This document shows positions 1 through 9,063 of a DNA stretch of 32,136 nt, piece after piece. The DNA comes from Alphaproteobacteria bacterium. GTDB taxonomy: Bacteria; Pseudomonadota; Alphaproteobacteria; TMED109. The translations under genes were made by a program, and so were the position numbers. The stretch is from contig JAQWRB010000129.1 in NCBI GenBank assembly GCA_029243935.1, positions 1 to 32,136 of the forward strand, written 5' to 3'. Position 1 is the first letter of the stretch. Each line of letters begins with the position of its first letter. A model generated the notes under the pieces. The model was not told the DNA's origin. It did not search any database and was given only the letters and a program-made list of their open reading frames with translations.

Positions 1-425
1 ACAGCAGATAAAAATAATCCTTGGTCAGTTTCTATACCTTCTTTCTCTTTAAGAATCTTTTTCTTTTCAATTATAAGTTGTTCTTTAGATGGAGTTAGGT
101 AAGGAACAATATCATTTGCTAAGTGAACGAGTTCATCAATCTTTACAAACTTATTCCTATTAGAAGTAATGTGATTATAAATTCTATTTGAGTGATTATT
201 GAGAAAGATTTTTTTTGTTATTTCAATAAGCCCTCTTATTTTTATTTTTTCTTTCTTATCTTTAATTTTAATATTTTCATTTTCACATTCTTTCCAAAAA
301 TTAGAAAAATTAATTTTATCTATTTTAAAATCTTGAGAAACTATAGGAATAAAATTCTTAATATTTTCATTTTCTAGTCTAAGGTTTAAATTTTCGAAAT
401 GGTCTTTAAAAAATTTAATATTCAT
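1..425 (-). CDS. Truncated CDS running off the left edge; possibly the N-terminal region of a DpgC-like / crotonase-superfamily protein
   Basis: Manual reverse translation from ATG (423-425) gives 141 stop-free codons to the window edge: MNIKFFKDHFENLNLRLENENIKNF...RGLIEITKKIFLNNHSNRIYNHITSNRNKFVKIDELVHLANDIVPYLTPSKEQLIIEKKKILKEKEGIETDQGLFLSAV. Absent from the ORF track because no stop lies in the window. The DpgC-like call rests on recalled resemblance of 'P-T/S-x-E..xEK..KEGIExDQGLFL' only. Confidence 0.6.
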   Translation of the reverse strand, partial: MNIKFFKDHFENLNLRLENENIKNFIPIVSQDFKIDKINFSNFWKECENENIKIKDKKEKIKIRGLIEITKKIFLNNHSNRIYNHITSNRNKFVKIDELVHLANDIVPYLTPSKEQLIIEKKKILKEKEGIETDQGLFLSA

Positions 426-460
426 TATTTTTTCCTCAATATAATTTGTTTATATTTTTA

Positions 461-1405
461 TTAAGAATTTTTTTTAATTATGTTCATTGTTTCTAAAAGA
501 GCTTTTTGTATAGGCACTTCTAAAGAACTGTGTCCAGCCTGTTCAATGATTTTTAAAGTAGAATTAGGCCAAACATTAGCAAGATCATAAGCACTTTCAG
601 GTGGACAAATTACATCATATCTTCCTTGAACAATGTATCCCTTAATATTTATAATATTGTTAATATTATTTAGTAACTGACCTTCTTCTAAGAATAAATT
701 GTTCATAAAATAGTGAGCTTCTAGTCTTGCTAAGCTTAATGCCATTTGTATGTTTATAAATTCTTCTGATACAGAAGCATTTGGCAGTAAAGTAGAACAA
801 TTTGCTTCATATCTTGCCCAAGAAACTGCTGCCTCTCCATTAATTTTTGGATCAGTATTTATTAATCTTTTGTAATAGGATAATAATAATTCTTTTCTTT
901 CTTCTTGAGGCAGAAAAGAATTGAATCTATTCCAATATTCAGGAAAAATATTTTTAATACCATGTAAGAACCATGCAACTTCTTTTTTTCTACAAAGAAA
1001 AATTCCTCTCAATACAATACTTAAAACATTATCTGGGTATTCTTGAGAATAAGCTAGGGATAAAGATGAACCCCAGCTTCCTCCAAAAACTATCCATTTA
1101 TTAATCTTAAAAAATATTCTTAATTTCTCAATATCTAGTATAAGGTCTTGAGTGGTATTATTATCTATACAGGCTGAAGGCATAGACCTACCTGCCCCTC
1201 TTTGATCAAAAATAATAATATTATAATATTTGGGGTCAAAAAAACGTCTTAGGTATATATTTCCACCAGCACCAGGTCCTCCATGCAGAACTAATACTGG
1301 AATTCCTTTTTTGTTTCCACTTTTTTCCCAATAAATTTTATGAATATTATCTACTTCTAGTAAGCCATATTCATAGGGCTCAATGTGAGGAAAAAGATCT
1401 AGCAT
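461..1405 (-). CDS. pip: Proline iminopeptidase (alpha/beta hydrolase)
   Basis: HGGPGAGGN, FDQRGAGRSMP, GGSWGSSLSLAYSQEYP nucleophile elbow and C-terminal GHSSLE match the prolyl iminopeptidase family; stop TAA. Confidence 0.92.
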   Translation of the reverse strand: MLDLFPHIEPYEYGLLEVDNIHKIYWEKSGNKKGIPVLVLHGGPGAGGNIYLRRFFDPKYYNIIIFDQRGAGRSMPSACIDNNTTQDLILDIEKLRIFFKINKWIVFGGSWGSSLSLAYSQEYPDNVLSIVLRGIFLCRKKEVAWFLHGIKNIFPEYWNRFNSFLPQEERKELLLSYYKRLINTDPKINGEAAVSWARYEANCSTLLPNASVSEEFINIQMALSLARLEAHYFMNNLFLEEGQLLNNINNIINIKGYIVQGRYDVICPPESAYDLANVWPNSTLKIIEQAGHSSLEVPIQKALLETMNIIKKNS

Positions 1406-1513
1406 TATTATCCTAATTAAATAAATATAATATTTATGTAAAATAATTTAGTTTATTTGATATATTTTTACTACATATATGTTTATATATTTGGTGATAT
1501 TGGATATAATAAA

Positions 1514-4042
1514 ATGTTTAATTATAGTTCACATACAAATACTTTTTTTAAGTCTCAAGATAATTTAGGAAGCTTAATTGGGGTACTAGGTCCAACTAAT
1601 ACTGGAAAAACCTATTACGCGATAGAAAGAATGCTTAAATTCTCTTCTGGAATAATAGGCTGTCCTTTGAGGCTTTTAGCTAGGGAAGTATATGATAAAT
1701 TAGTAAGAAAAAAGGGATTACTAAACATAGCATTAATTACAGGAGAAGAGAGAATAGTTCCAGAGACAGCAAAATATTTTGTTTGCACAGTAGAGGCTAT
1801 GCCTAATAATTTAAAAGTAGATTTTGTAGCAATCGATGAAATACAGCTTTGTAGCCATAACGATAGAGGGCATATATTTACGGACAAAATACTAAATGTT
1901 AAGGGTGAACAAGAGACTATGTTTTTAGGGTCAGATAGCTTAGAAGTTTTATTAAAATTTATTTACCCCAGTATAATTATTAAAAAAATGAAACGTTTTT
2001 CAAATCTGCAATATGTAGGGAAAACCAAACTAATTAGAATGCCAAGAAGGTCTGCGATTATCTCTTTTTCTATTAATGATGTTTATGAAATTGCAGAATT
2101 AGTTAAACGGAAACATGGTGGTACAGCAGTTGTTTTAGGAGCGCTAAGTCCTAAGACAAGAAATGCTCAAGTAGAATTATATGAATCAGGCGAAGTCGAT
2201 TATTTGGTAGCGACCGATGCTATTGGTATGGGGTTAAATATGAATATTAATCATGTATCTTTTTCAAAACTAAATAAATTTGATGGAAGGAAAACACGAC
2301 CTTTAACTATTGCAGAATTAGCTCAGATAGCAGGTAGAGCAGGAAGATATAAAAGTGATGGTTCTTTTGGCACTACTGCTGACTGTTTTAAATTTACTCA
2401 ACATATGATTGATTCCATAGAAAACCATGTGTTTCCACATATTAATAGTATGATTTGGAGAAACAGTTCCTTGGATTTTTCTTCTTTAAGACTATTGTTA
2501 AGAAGTTTAAGTATGATGCCTAGTAAGCCGTATTTAATATTAAGCCCTGAAGCAGATGACGAAAGATTATTAAAAACCTTATCTAAAAACCCTAATATTA
2601 TTAATAGGCTCGATGGAGTAAGTGAAATAAAATTATTATGGGAAATATGCTCTATTCCAGATTATAGCAAAAATTTTGATGATTCACATCCTAAACTTTT
2701 AGAAGAGCTTTTCTTATTTATTACAGATAAGGGTGAAATTCCTGAAAATTGGGTTAATAAAAAGTTAGATGAGTTAAATAATATTAAAGGTGAATTAGAT
2801 TCATTAGGGACTAGATTAGCTAATGTGAGAACATGGAATTATATTTCTAATCATAAAAGTTGGATTAATAATAAAAGTGAGTTAGCAGGTAGAGCAAGAT
2901 ATATTGAAAATAGATTATCCGATGCTTTACATGAAGGGTTGGTAGAAAGATTTGTTGATTACAAGATGGCAAAATTTTCTAAACATTTAGGAGTAGAAAG
3001 TAATTTAGTGGCTAGTATTTCTAAGGATAACTCAGTTTTGGTTGAGGGACATTTTATAGGTAAATTAGAAGGTTTTAATTTTATTAATGAAGTGTCTAAA
3101 AATATACAGGATAAAAAAGAGGTTTTAAAGGTTGTAAGAAGAACATTGGCTAAAGAACTAAAAAATAGGGTAAAACTTTTTCAAAAGTGTGAAGATAATG
3201 AGTTAAGTTTTGATAAACAAATGAATATTTTTTGGAAAAAACATTTGTTAGGTAAATTAATAAAAGGTTCTTCAGTTATTAAGCCTAGAATATTTATACA
3301 AAATTTTATTTTACTAGATGATCTGGATAAAAAAAATATAAAAAAAAGGTTAGTATTGTTTTTAAAGAAAACTATTAATCATATTATGAACCCCCTTATA
3401 CTTTTAAATACAAAATTTAAAGAAGGAGAAGCTAATGGATTAATATATCAACTGAATGATTATTTAGGAGCAGTGCAAATTTCAAAAGTAAAGGAATTAG
3501 TGGGTAACCTTTCTATAAAAGATAAAAAAATACTTATGAATTCTGGTGTGAAAATAGGAGAACTATTTATATGGGTGCCAGATTTATTTAAAAAAAAACA
3601 ATCAAATTTTTTCTGGTGCTTAAGACAAATATATTTCGAAATTCAAAATAAAACTTCATACCCTGATATTTATTATCCAATAAATTTAAAATATATGCCC
3701 AAAGAATTAATTTATGCCCATGAATTTATTTTAATAGGGGACAGTTATTATAATGTTAAACTTATAGAAAGTGTAATAGTAAAGTTTAAATCTATAATAA
3801 AATCTAAAAGCATATTTTTTTTAAATAAAAAGAATATGACTATTCTTAAAAAAGATTATAATATTACACACAAGCAATTTAAAAATATTCTTAATATACT
3901 GGGCTATGAGAGAGATAAAAAGAATTTAGTAAAATATATTCTTAGGAATAAAAAAGAATCTTCTACTAAGGACATTTTAGTAAGCAATAAAAAAAATATC
4001 AATTCTCCATTTTCGATATTAAAAAATTTAGTAATTAATTAA
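1514..4042 (+). CDS. SUV3-like superfamily 2 ATP-dependent RNA helicase
   Basis: GPTNTGKTYYAIERM (Walker A), DEIQ (motif II), LVATDAIGMGLNM and QIAGRAGRY (motifs V/VI). ORF track starts at 1457; the ATG at 1514 (MFNYSSHTNTF) is a more likely start. Confidence 0.88.
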   Translation: MFNYSSHTNTFFKSQDNLGSLIGVLGPTNTGKTYYAIERMLKFSSGIIGCPLRLLAREVYDKLVRKKGLLNIALITGEERIVPETAKYFVCTVEAMPNNLKVDFVAIDEIQLCSHNDRGHIFTDKILNVKGEQETMFLGSDSLEVLLKFIYPSIIIKKMKRFSNLQYVGKTKLIRMPRRSAIISFSINDVYEIAELVKRKHGGTAVVLGALSPKTRNAQVELYESGEVDYLVATDAIGMGLNMNINHVSFSKLNKFDGRKTRPLTIAELAQIAGRAGRYKSDGSFGTTADCFKFTQHMIDSIENHVFPHINSMIWRNSSLDFSSLRLLLRSLSMMPSKPYLILSPEADDERLLKTLSKNPNIINRLDGVSEIKLLWEICSIPDYSKNFDDSHPKLLEELFLFITDKGEIPENWVNKKLDELNNIKGELDSLGTRLANVRTWNYISNHKSWINNKSELAGRARYIENRLSDALHEGLVERFVDYKMAKFSKHLGVESNLVASISKDNSVLVEGHFIGKLEGFNFINEVSKNIQDKKEVLKVVRRTLAKELKNRVKLFQKCEDNELSFDKQMNIFWKKHLLGKLIKGSSVIKPRIFIQNFILLDDLDKKNIKKRLVLFLKKTINHIMNPLILLNTKFKEGEANGLIYQLNDYLGAVQISKVKELVGNLSIKDKKILMNSGVKIGELFIWVPDLFKKKQSNFFWCLRQIYFEIQNKTSYPDIYYPINLKYMPKELIYAHEFILIGDSYYNVKLIESVIVKFKSIIKSKSIFFLNKKNMTILKKDYNITHKQFKNILNILGYERDKKNLVKYILRNKKESSTKDILVSNKKNINSPFSILKNLVIN

Positions 4043-4165
4043 AATGCTACCTAGATAAATTATAATTATTGTGTTAATAGAGGCATGACCTACGATGATT
4101 TGATGTAATTGTAATTTATATTAGTAAATTTTTGTTATAATAAATTATATTCTGGAGTATATATT

Positions 4166-4618
4166 ATGTTTGATTCTTTTAAAAATATTTTTAAAAATAC
4201 TGATGTAGAGATTAAAGATTCTGATGATGATTATAAGGTTGCTTGTGCTGCCATATTATGTGAGGCGGCTTCAATGGATGGAGATTTTGATGAAAATGAA
4301 AAAACTCTAATATTAGCTTTAATTCAAAAACAATTTAATATTGATGCAGATCAGGCCAATAATATATTAATTGAAGGCAAAAACTTATCAGAAAATGCAA
4401 CACAATTATATGGTTTTACAAGGGTGATAAAAGAATCTTGGGAGTTAGAAAAAAGAATTAGATTGCTTGAGATGTTATGGGAAGTAGCATATGTTGACGG
4501 AAATTTAGATGCTGCTGAAGATATGCTGATCAGAAGAATTGCTGGACTTATCCATGTCGAGGATAGAGATAGAATGGAAGCAAAACAAAAAATTTTAAAA
4601 AATTTAAATAATTTTTAG
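4166..4618 (+). CDS. TerB-like (tellurite-resistance TerB fold) protein
   Basis: All-helical protein with two acidic repeat-like motifs: [22 protein letters not shown] and [31 protein letters not shown], typical of TerB domains; stop TAG. Confidence 0.8.
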   Translation: MFDSFKNIFKNTDVEIKDSDDDYKVACAAILCEAASMDGDFDENEKTLILALIQKQFNIDADQANNILIEGKNLSENATQLYGFTRVIKESWELEKRIRLLEMLWEVAYVDGNLDAAEDMLIRRIAGLIHVEDRDRMEAKQKILKNLNNF

Positions 4619-4638
4619 TTAAAAGAGAAGGTACAAAA

Positions 4639-4971
4639 ATGACTTATGTTGTAACTGAAGAGTGTATTAAATGTAAATTTACAGATTGTGTAGAAGTCTG
4701 TCCTGTAGATTGTTTTTATGAAGGAGAAAACATGTTGGTGATAAACCCTGATGAGTGTATAGACTGCGGAGTTTGTGAGCCTGAGTGTCCTGCAGAAGCT
4801 ATTTTGCCTGACTCGGATACAGAAGCGGATAAGTGGATTGATTTAAATGCAAAGCAATCAAATATTTGGCCGAATATTACTGAAAAGAAAGAACAACTAA
4901 GTGATGCTGAAGATTACCAAGGAATGAAAAATAAATTTGAACAATTCTATTCTGATAAACCAGGAGAATAA
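4639..4971 (+). CDS. fdxA: Seven-iron ferredoxin, FdxA type
   Basis: [55 protein letters not shown], two Fe-S cluster motifs; upstream AGAGAAGG RBS-like sequence. Confidence 0.95.
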   Translation: MTYVVTEECIKCKFTDCVEVCPVDCFYEGENMLVINPDECIDCGVCEPECPAEAILPDSDTEADKWIDLNAKQSNIWPNITEKKEQLSDAEDYQGMKNKFEQFYSDKPGE

Positions 4972-4998
4972 TTTTATTTAAAAAATATTGAGGTTATA

Positions 4999-5499
4999 AT
5001 GGACACTATAGAAAATAAATACGAAATAGGTGATTGGTTAATATATCCTAAACATGGTTTAGGTAAAGCTATAAATTATGAAACTCAGACAATTCTTAAA
5101 AAGAAAGTAAATTTTTTAGTAGTGTTTTTTGAGCAAGAGAGAATGACTTTACATATTCCTGTTAACAAACTAAATGAATTAGGTATGAGGTCTATTTCTG
5201 AGAAAGCTGAAATGAAGGAAGCGCTAATTACTTTAAAAGGCAAAGCTAGAATAAGAAAAACTATGTGGGCTAAAAGAGAAAAAGATTATAAAGATAAATT
5301 AGGTAAAGGTGACCCTGTTTCAGTTGCAGAAGTGCTAAGGGATTTGTATAGGGGGGAAGGTGATCCTGAGCAATCTTATAGCGAAAGACAATTATATGAG
5401 ATGGCATTAGATCGTTTTGCTCGTGAAATGGTTGCTGTTAATGACACCTCTTTGGAAGAAGCTATTAAAAAAACCGAAGAAAACCTTAAGGTTAAGTAA
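4999..5499 (+). CDS. carD: CarD family transcriptional regulator
   Basis: N-terminal YEIGDWLIYPKHGLGKA (RNAP-interaction domain) and helical C-terminus with AEVLRDLYR...LSYSERQLYEMALDRFAREM-like segment. Confidence 0.92.
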   Translation: MDTIENKYEIGDWLIYPKHGLGKAINYETQTILKKKVNFLVVFFEQERMTLHIPVNKLNELGMRSISEKAEMKEALITLKGKARIRKTMWAKREKDYKDKLGKGDPVSVAEVLRDLYRGEGDPEQSYSERQLYEMALDRFAREMVAVNDTSLEEAIKKTEENLKVK

Positions 5500-5518
5500 T
5501 AAATGAAAGACTTTTTAT

Positions 5519-6367
5519 ATGAGCAGCTATGAATTAAATGCTCATACAGATTATGAAAAAAAAATATCTGATAATAATATCAGAATACATAATTTAGGCT
5601 CATTTGAGAGAGTATGGGTTATAGGGTCTGTAAGAGGTAAAGCAGATCCATTTGAAAAGATTTGTAAACAGATATTAGATAAAAGCAAACCAAAGGACAG
5701 ATTAGTTTTTACTGGAAATTTAGTTGGTAGTAATAATAATAAAATTAATGAATCAAAAAAAGTTGTTGATATAGCATTAAAATTAAGAGCTTTTTTTATG
5801 TCAAATAGTGCTTTTGATGTAAACGATATTGTTTTTTTAAGAGGATGTTTTGAAGAGCTTTTGGACAAATCTCGAGAGCTTCATATGTCACCTAATCCAT
5901 TAGAATTAGTAGAGTGGATGTATAGTAAAGGTTTAGATAAAATTTTAGAATCTTATGATATTGCATCATCTTTATTATATCATGCGGCAAGAGATGGAGC
6001 TTCTGCATTATCTAGGGCATCAGTAGAAATAAATAGAGCAATAGATAAGAATTCAGGACATTCTAATTATATGTCTTCTCTAAAACGCTTAGCATATAAT
6101 GAAGAAAAAACACTTTTATTTGTTTCTGCTGGCTTATCTAAAGATAGGCCATTAGAAGCGCAAAGTGATGAGTTATGGTGGGGCGGAGGTTTTTCTAATT
6201 TAGATGAGCCATACCGAGATATGGTTAGGTTAATCAGAGGGTTTGATCCAAAAGAAGAAGGAATTGCTTCAGGAAAATTCGGTGTAACTTTGGATGGAGG
6301 TGCAGATCAAGTTTTTGCTGCGCTTTTTAAAAAAAATGGTCAATTATTAGAAACTATTCAAAATTAG
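5519..6367 (+). CDS. Divergent metallophosphoesterase (PP2A/ApaH-like) homologue with degenerate catalytic motifs
   Basis: Motif order matches Ser/Thr phosphatases (VIGSVRGKADPFEKI; LVFTGNLVGSNNN; VFLRGCFEELL; LFVSAGLSKDRPLEAQSDELWW; IRGFDP; GVTLDGGADQVFAALF), but metal ligands of GDxHG, GDxVDRG, GNHE, HAG and GHTP are substituted. Confidence 0.7.
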   Translation: MSSYELNAHTDYEKKISDNNIRIHNLGSFERVWVIGSVRGKADPFEKICKQILDKSKPKDRLVFTGNLVGSNNNKINESKKVVDIALKLRAFFMSNSAFDVNDIVFLRGCFEELLDKSRELHMSPNPLELVEWMYSKGLDKILESYDIASSLLYHAARDGASALSRASVEINRAIDKNSGHSNYMSSLKRLAYNEEKTLLFVSAGLSKDRPLEAQSDELWWGGGFSNLDEPYRDMVRLIRGFDPKEEGIASGKFGVTLDGGADQVFAALFKKNGQLLETIQN

Positions 6368-6393
6368 TTATTGGGAAATTAGAGGTAAATAAT

Positions 6394-9063
6394 ATGAGTG
6401 ATATTTCAAAAGAAACTTTTAGAGAAACTATAGAAGTACAAGGTCAAAACTATGATTATTTTTCATTAAAAAAAGCTAGTGATATTTTTGGAGACTTAAC
6501 TACTCTTCCTTATTCTTTAAAAGTAATTTTAGAAAATTTATTAAGAAATTTTGATGGAAAAATTGTTACAAAAGATCATATAGAAGCTTTGATTGGGTTT
6601 AATAAAAGTAATGACCAAGATTTAGATTTAGCATATTCTCCGGCAAGAGTTTTAATGCAAGATTTTACAGGAGTACCAGCTGTAGTAGATTTAGCTGCAA
6701 TGAGAGATGCAGTAAATAGTTTTGGTGTAGATGTTTCTAAAATTAATCCTCTCTCTCCTGTAGATTTAGTAATAGATCATTCAGTAGCAGTTGATAATTA
6801 CGGCACAAAAAATGCCTTTGAAGAGAATGTAAAAGTTGAATTTTCAAGAAATAAGGAACGCTATTCTTTCTTGAGATGGGGGCAACAAGCTTTTGAGAAT
6901 TTTAGAGTGGTACCTCCTGGAACAGGAATATGTCACCAAGTAAATTTAGAAAATTTAGCAAAAGTCATTTGGACAAAAAAAGTTAATGATAGATTAATAG
7001 CTTATCCAGACACATTAGTAGGAACTGATAGTCATACAACAATGGTTAATGGCTTAGCTGTATTAGGATGGGGAGTTGGCGGAATAGAAGCTGAGTCTGT
7101 AATGTTAGGTCAGCCTATTTCTATGCGCATACCTGAAGTTATTGGTTTTAAGTTAGAAGGCTCTTTGCCTGAAGGAGTAACTGCTACAGATTTAGTTTTA
7201 ACTATTACAGAAACTTTGAGGAAAAAAGGTGTAGTAGGAAAATTTGTAGAGTTTTTTGGTCCTGGATTAAATGATTTAGCCATTGCTGATAGAGCTACTA
7301 TTGCAAATATGGCCCCAGAATATGGTGCTACTTGTGGATTCTTTCCAATAGATAAAGAAACATGTGAATATTTAAAATTTACAGGAAGAGAATTTAATTT
7401 AGTAGAAGCTTATGCCAAAGTACAAGGAATGTGGAGAGATAAAAATACAAATGATCCGTTATTTACAGATTTTTTGTCAATAAATATGGATGGTATCAAA
7501 CCAAGTATGGCCGGACCTAAACGCCCACAAGATAGAGTAGAGTTAGTTAATGTTAAAGAAGAAACTTTTAAATTTATAGAAAAAGATTTAGAAATCAAAG
7601 CATTAAATCAGGATTATATGGATAATAAAAAAGAATTAGATAATGGTGATGTAGTAATTGCAGCTATTACTTCTTGCACTAATACATCAAATCCTTCTGT
7701 AATGTTAGCTGCCGGTTTATTAGCAAAAAAAGCAGTAAGTTTGGGATTAAAAAGAAAGTCATGGGTAAAAACTTCTTTAGCACCAGGCAGTCAAGTTGTA
7801 ACGGATTATTTAAATGCAGCTGGTTTGATAGAGCCCTTAGAAGAGTTAGGTTTTCATGTAGTTGGTTATGGCTGTACAACTTGTATTGGTAATTCTGGTC
7901 CTTTAGATACAAACATTAAAGACCAAATAGAAAATAAAAACTTGTCGGTATCAGCAGTTCTATCTGGAAATAGAAATTTTGAAGGAAGAGTTAATCCTTT
8001 AGTAAAAGCTAATTGGTTGGCTTCACCACCTTTAGTAGTTGCATATGCGATTCTTGGTACCTTGGTAAAAGATATAACTACTGATGCATTAGGAGTAGAT
8101 TCACAAAATAATAAAATATTTTTATCTGATATATGGCCAAGTTCTTCAGAAATTAAAGAGGTGCTTAATAGATGTCTTACAGAAGATATGTTTAAAGAAC
8201 GTTATAAAGATGTTTTTTTAGGATCTAAAGAATGGATTGATATAGAAGCTGAAAAAGGCCTTACATATAATTGGGATATTGGTTCTACGTATGTAAGGTA
8301 TCCGCCATTTTTTAATAATATGAGTTTAGATATAAAACCTTTAAAAGATATAATAAATGCAAAATGCTTAGCCTTTTTAGGTGATTCAATCACCACAGAT
8401 CATATATCACCTGCAGGAGCCATTAAAAATGATGGCCCAGCAGCAAAATATCTTATGAATCATCAAGTATCAGAATTAAATTTCAATTCTTATGGAAGCA
8501 GAAGAGGAAATCATGAAGTAATGATGAGAGGTACTTTTGGAAATATTCGTATTCGTAATAAGATGGTTCCAAATAAAGAAGGTGGTTTAACTAAATATAG
8601 TACAAACAGTGAAGTTTTATCTATTTATGACGCTGCTATGAAATATAAAGAAGATAATATTGCATTAATGATTCTAGCAGGTAAGGAATATGGCACTGGA
8701 TCTTCAAGAGATTGGGCAGCTAAAGGCACAGCTTTATTAGGGGTTAGGCTAGTGCTAGCAGAAAGTTATGAAAGAATTCATCGTTCCAATCTGATAGGTA
8801 TGGGCATTCTTCCAGTAGAGTTTACAGATAACCAGTCTGCAGATAGTTTAAAGCTTTCAGGTTTTGAAACTTTTTCAATTATAAATATTATAAAGGAGGT
8901 AAACCCAGGTGCAGTTTTAAATCTAGATATAAGTTATCTGGACGGATCAAAAAAAACTATATCTGTATTATGTAGAATAGATACAAGCAATGAATTAGAT
9001 TATTATAAAAACGGTGGAATATTGCATTATGTTTTAAGAAATTTAATCAGGGATTCTGCATAA
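6394..9063 (+). CDS. acnA: Aconitate hydratase A
   Basis: 889 aa; LVGTDSHTTMVNGLAVLGWGVGGIEAE, AAITSCTNTSNPSVM, GYGCTTCIGNSGPL, GKEYGTGSSRDWAAKG (Fe-S cysteines and swivel-domain signature). Confidence 0.98.
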   Translation: MSDISKETFRETIEVQGQNYDYFSLKKASDIFGDLTTLPYSLKVILENLLRNFDGKIVTKDHIEALIGFNKSNDQDLDLAYSPARVLMQDFTGVPAVVDLAAMRDAVNSFGVDVSKINPLSPVDLVIDHSVAVDNYGTKNAFEENVKVEFSRNKERYSFLRWGQQAFENFRVVPPGTGICHQVNLENLAKVIWTKKVNDRLIAYPDTLVGTDSHTTMVNGLAVLGWGVGGIEAESVMLGQPISMRIPEVIGFKLEGSLPEGVTATDLVLTITETLRKKGVVGKFVEFFGPGLNDLAIADRATIANMAPEYGATCGFFPIDKETCEYLKFTGREFNLVEAYAKVQGMWRDKNTNDPLFTDFLSINMDGIKPSMAGPKRPQDRVELVNVKEETFKFIEKDLEIKALNQDYMDNKKELDNGDVVIAAITSCTNTSNPSVMLAAGLLAKKAVSLGLKRKSWVKTSLAPGSQVVTDYLNAAGLIEPLEELGFHVVGYGCTTCIGNSGPLDTNIKDQIENKNLSVSAVLSGNRNFEGRVNPLVKANWLASPPLVVAYAILGTLVKDITTDALGVDSQNNKIFLSDIWPSSSEIKEVLNRCLTEDMFKERYKDVFLGSKEWIDIEAEKGLTYNWDIGSTYVRYPPFFNNMSLDIKPLKDIINAKCLAFLGDSITTDHISPAGAIKNDGPAAKYLMNHQVSELNFNSYGSRRGNHEVMMRGTFGNIRIRNKMVPNKEGGLTKYSTNSEVLSIYDAAMKYKEDNIALMILAGKEYGTGSSRDWAAKGTALLGVRLVLAESYERIHRSNLIGMGILPVEFTDNQSADSLKLSGFETFSIINIIKEVNPGAVLNLDISYLDGSKKTISVLCRIDTSNELDYYKNGGILHYVLRNLIRDSA

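Noticed and set aside
192-377. ORF 61 aa on + strand
   Set aside because: Low-complexity Phe/Ile-rich translation antisense to a long open frame on the minus strand (1-425) with more protein-like composition.
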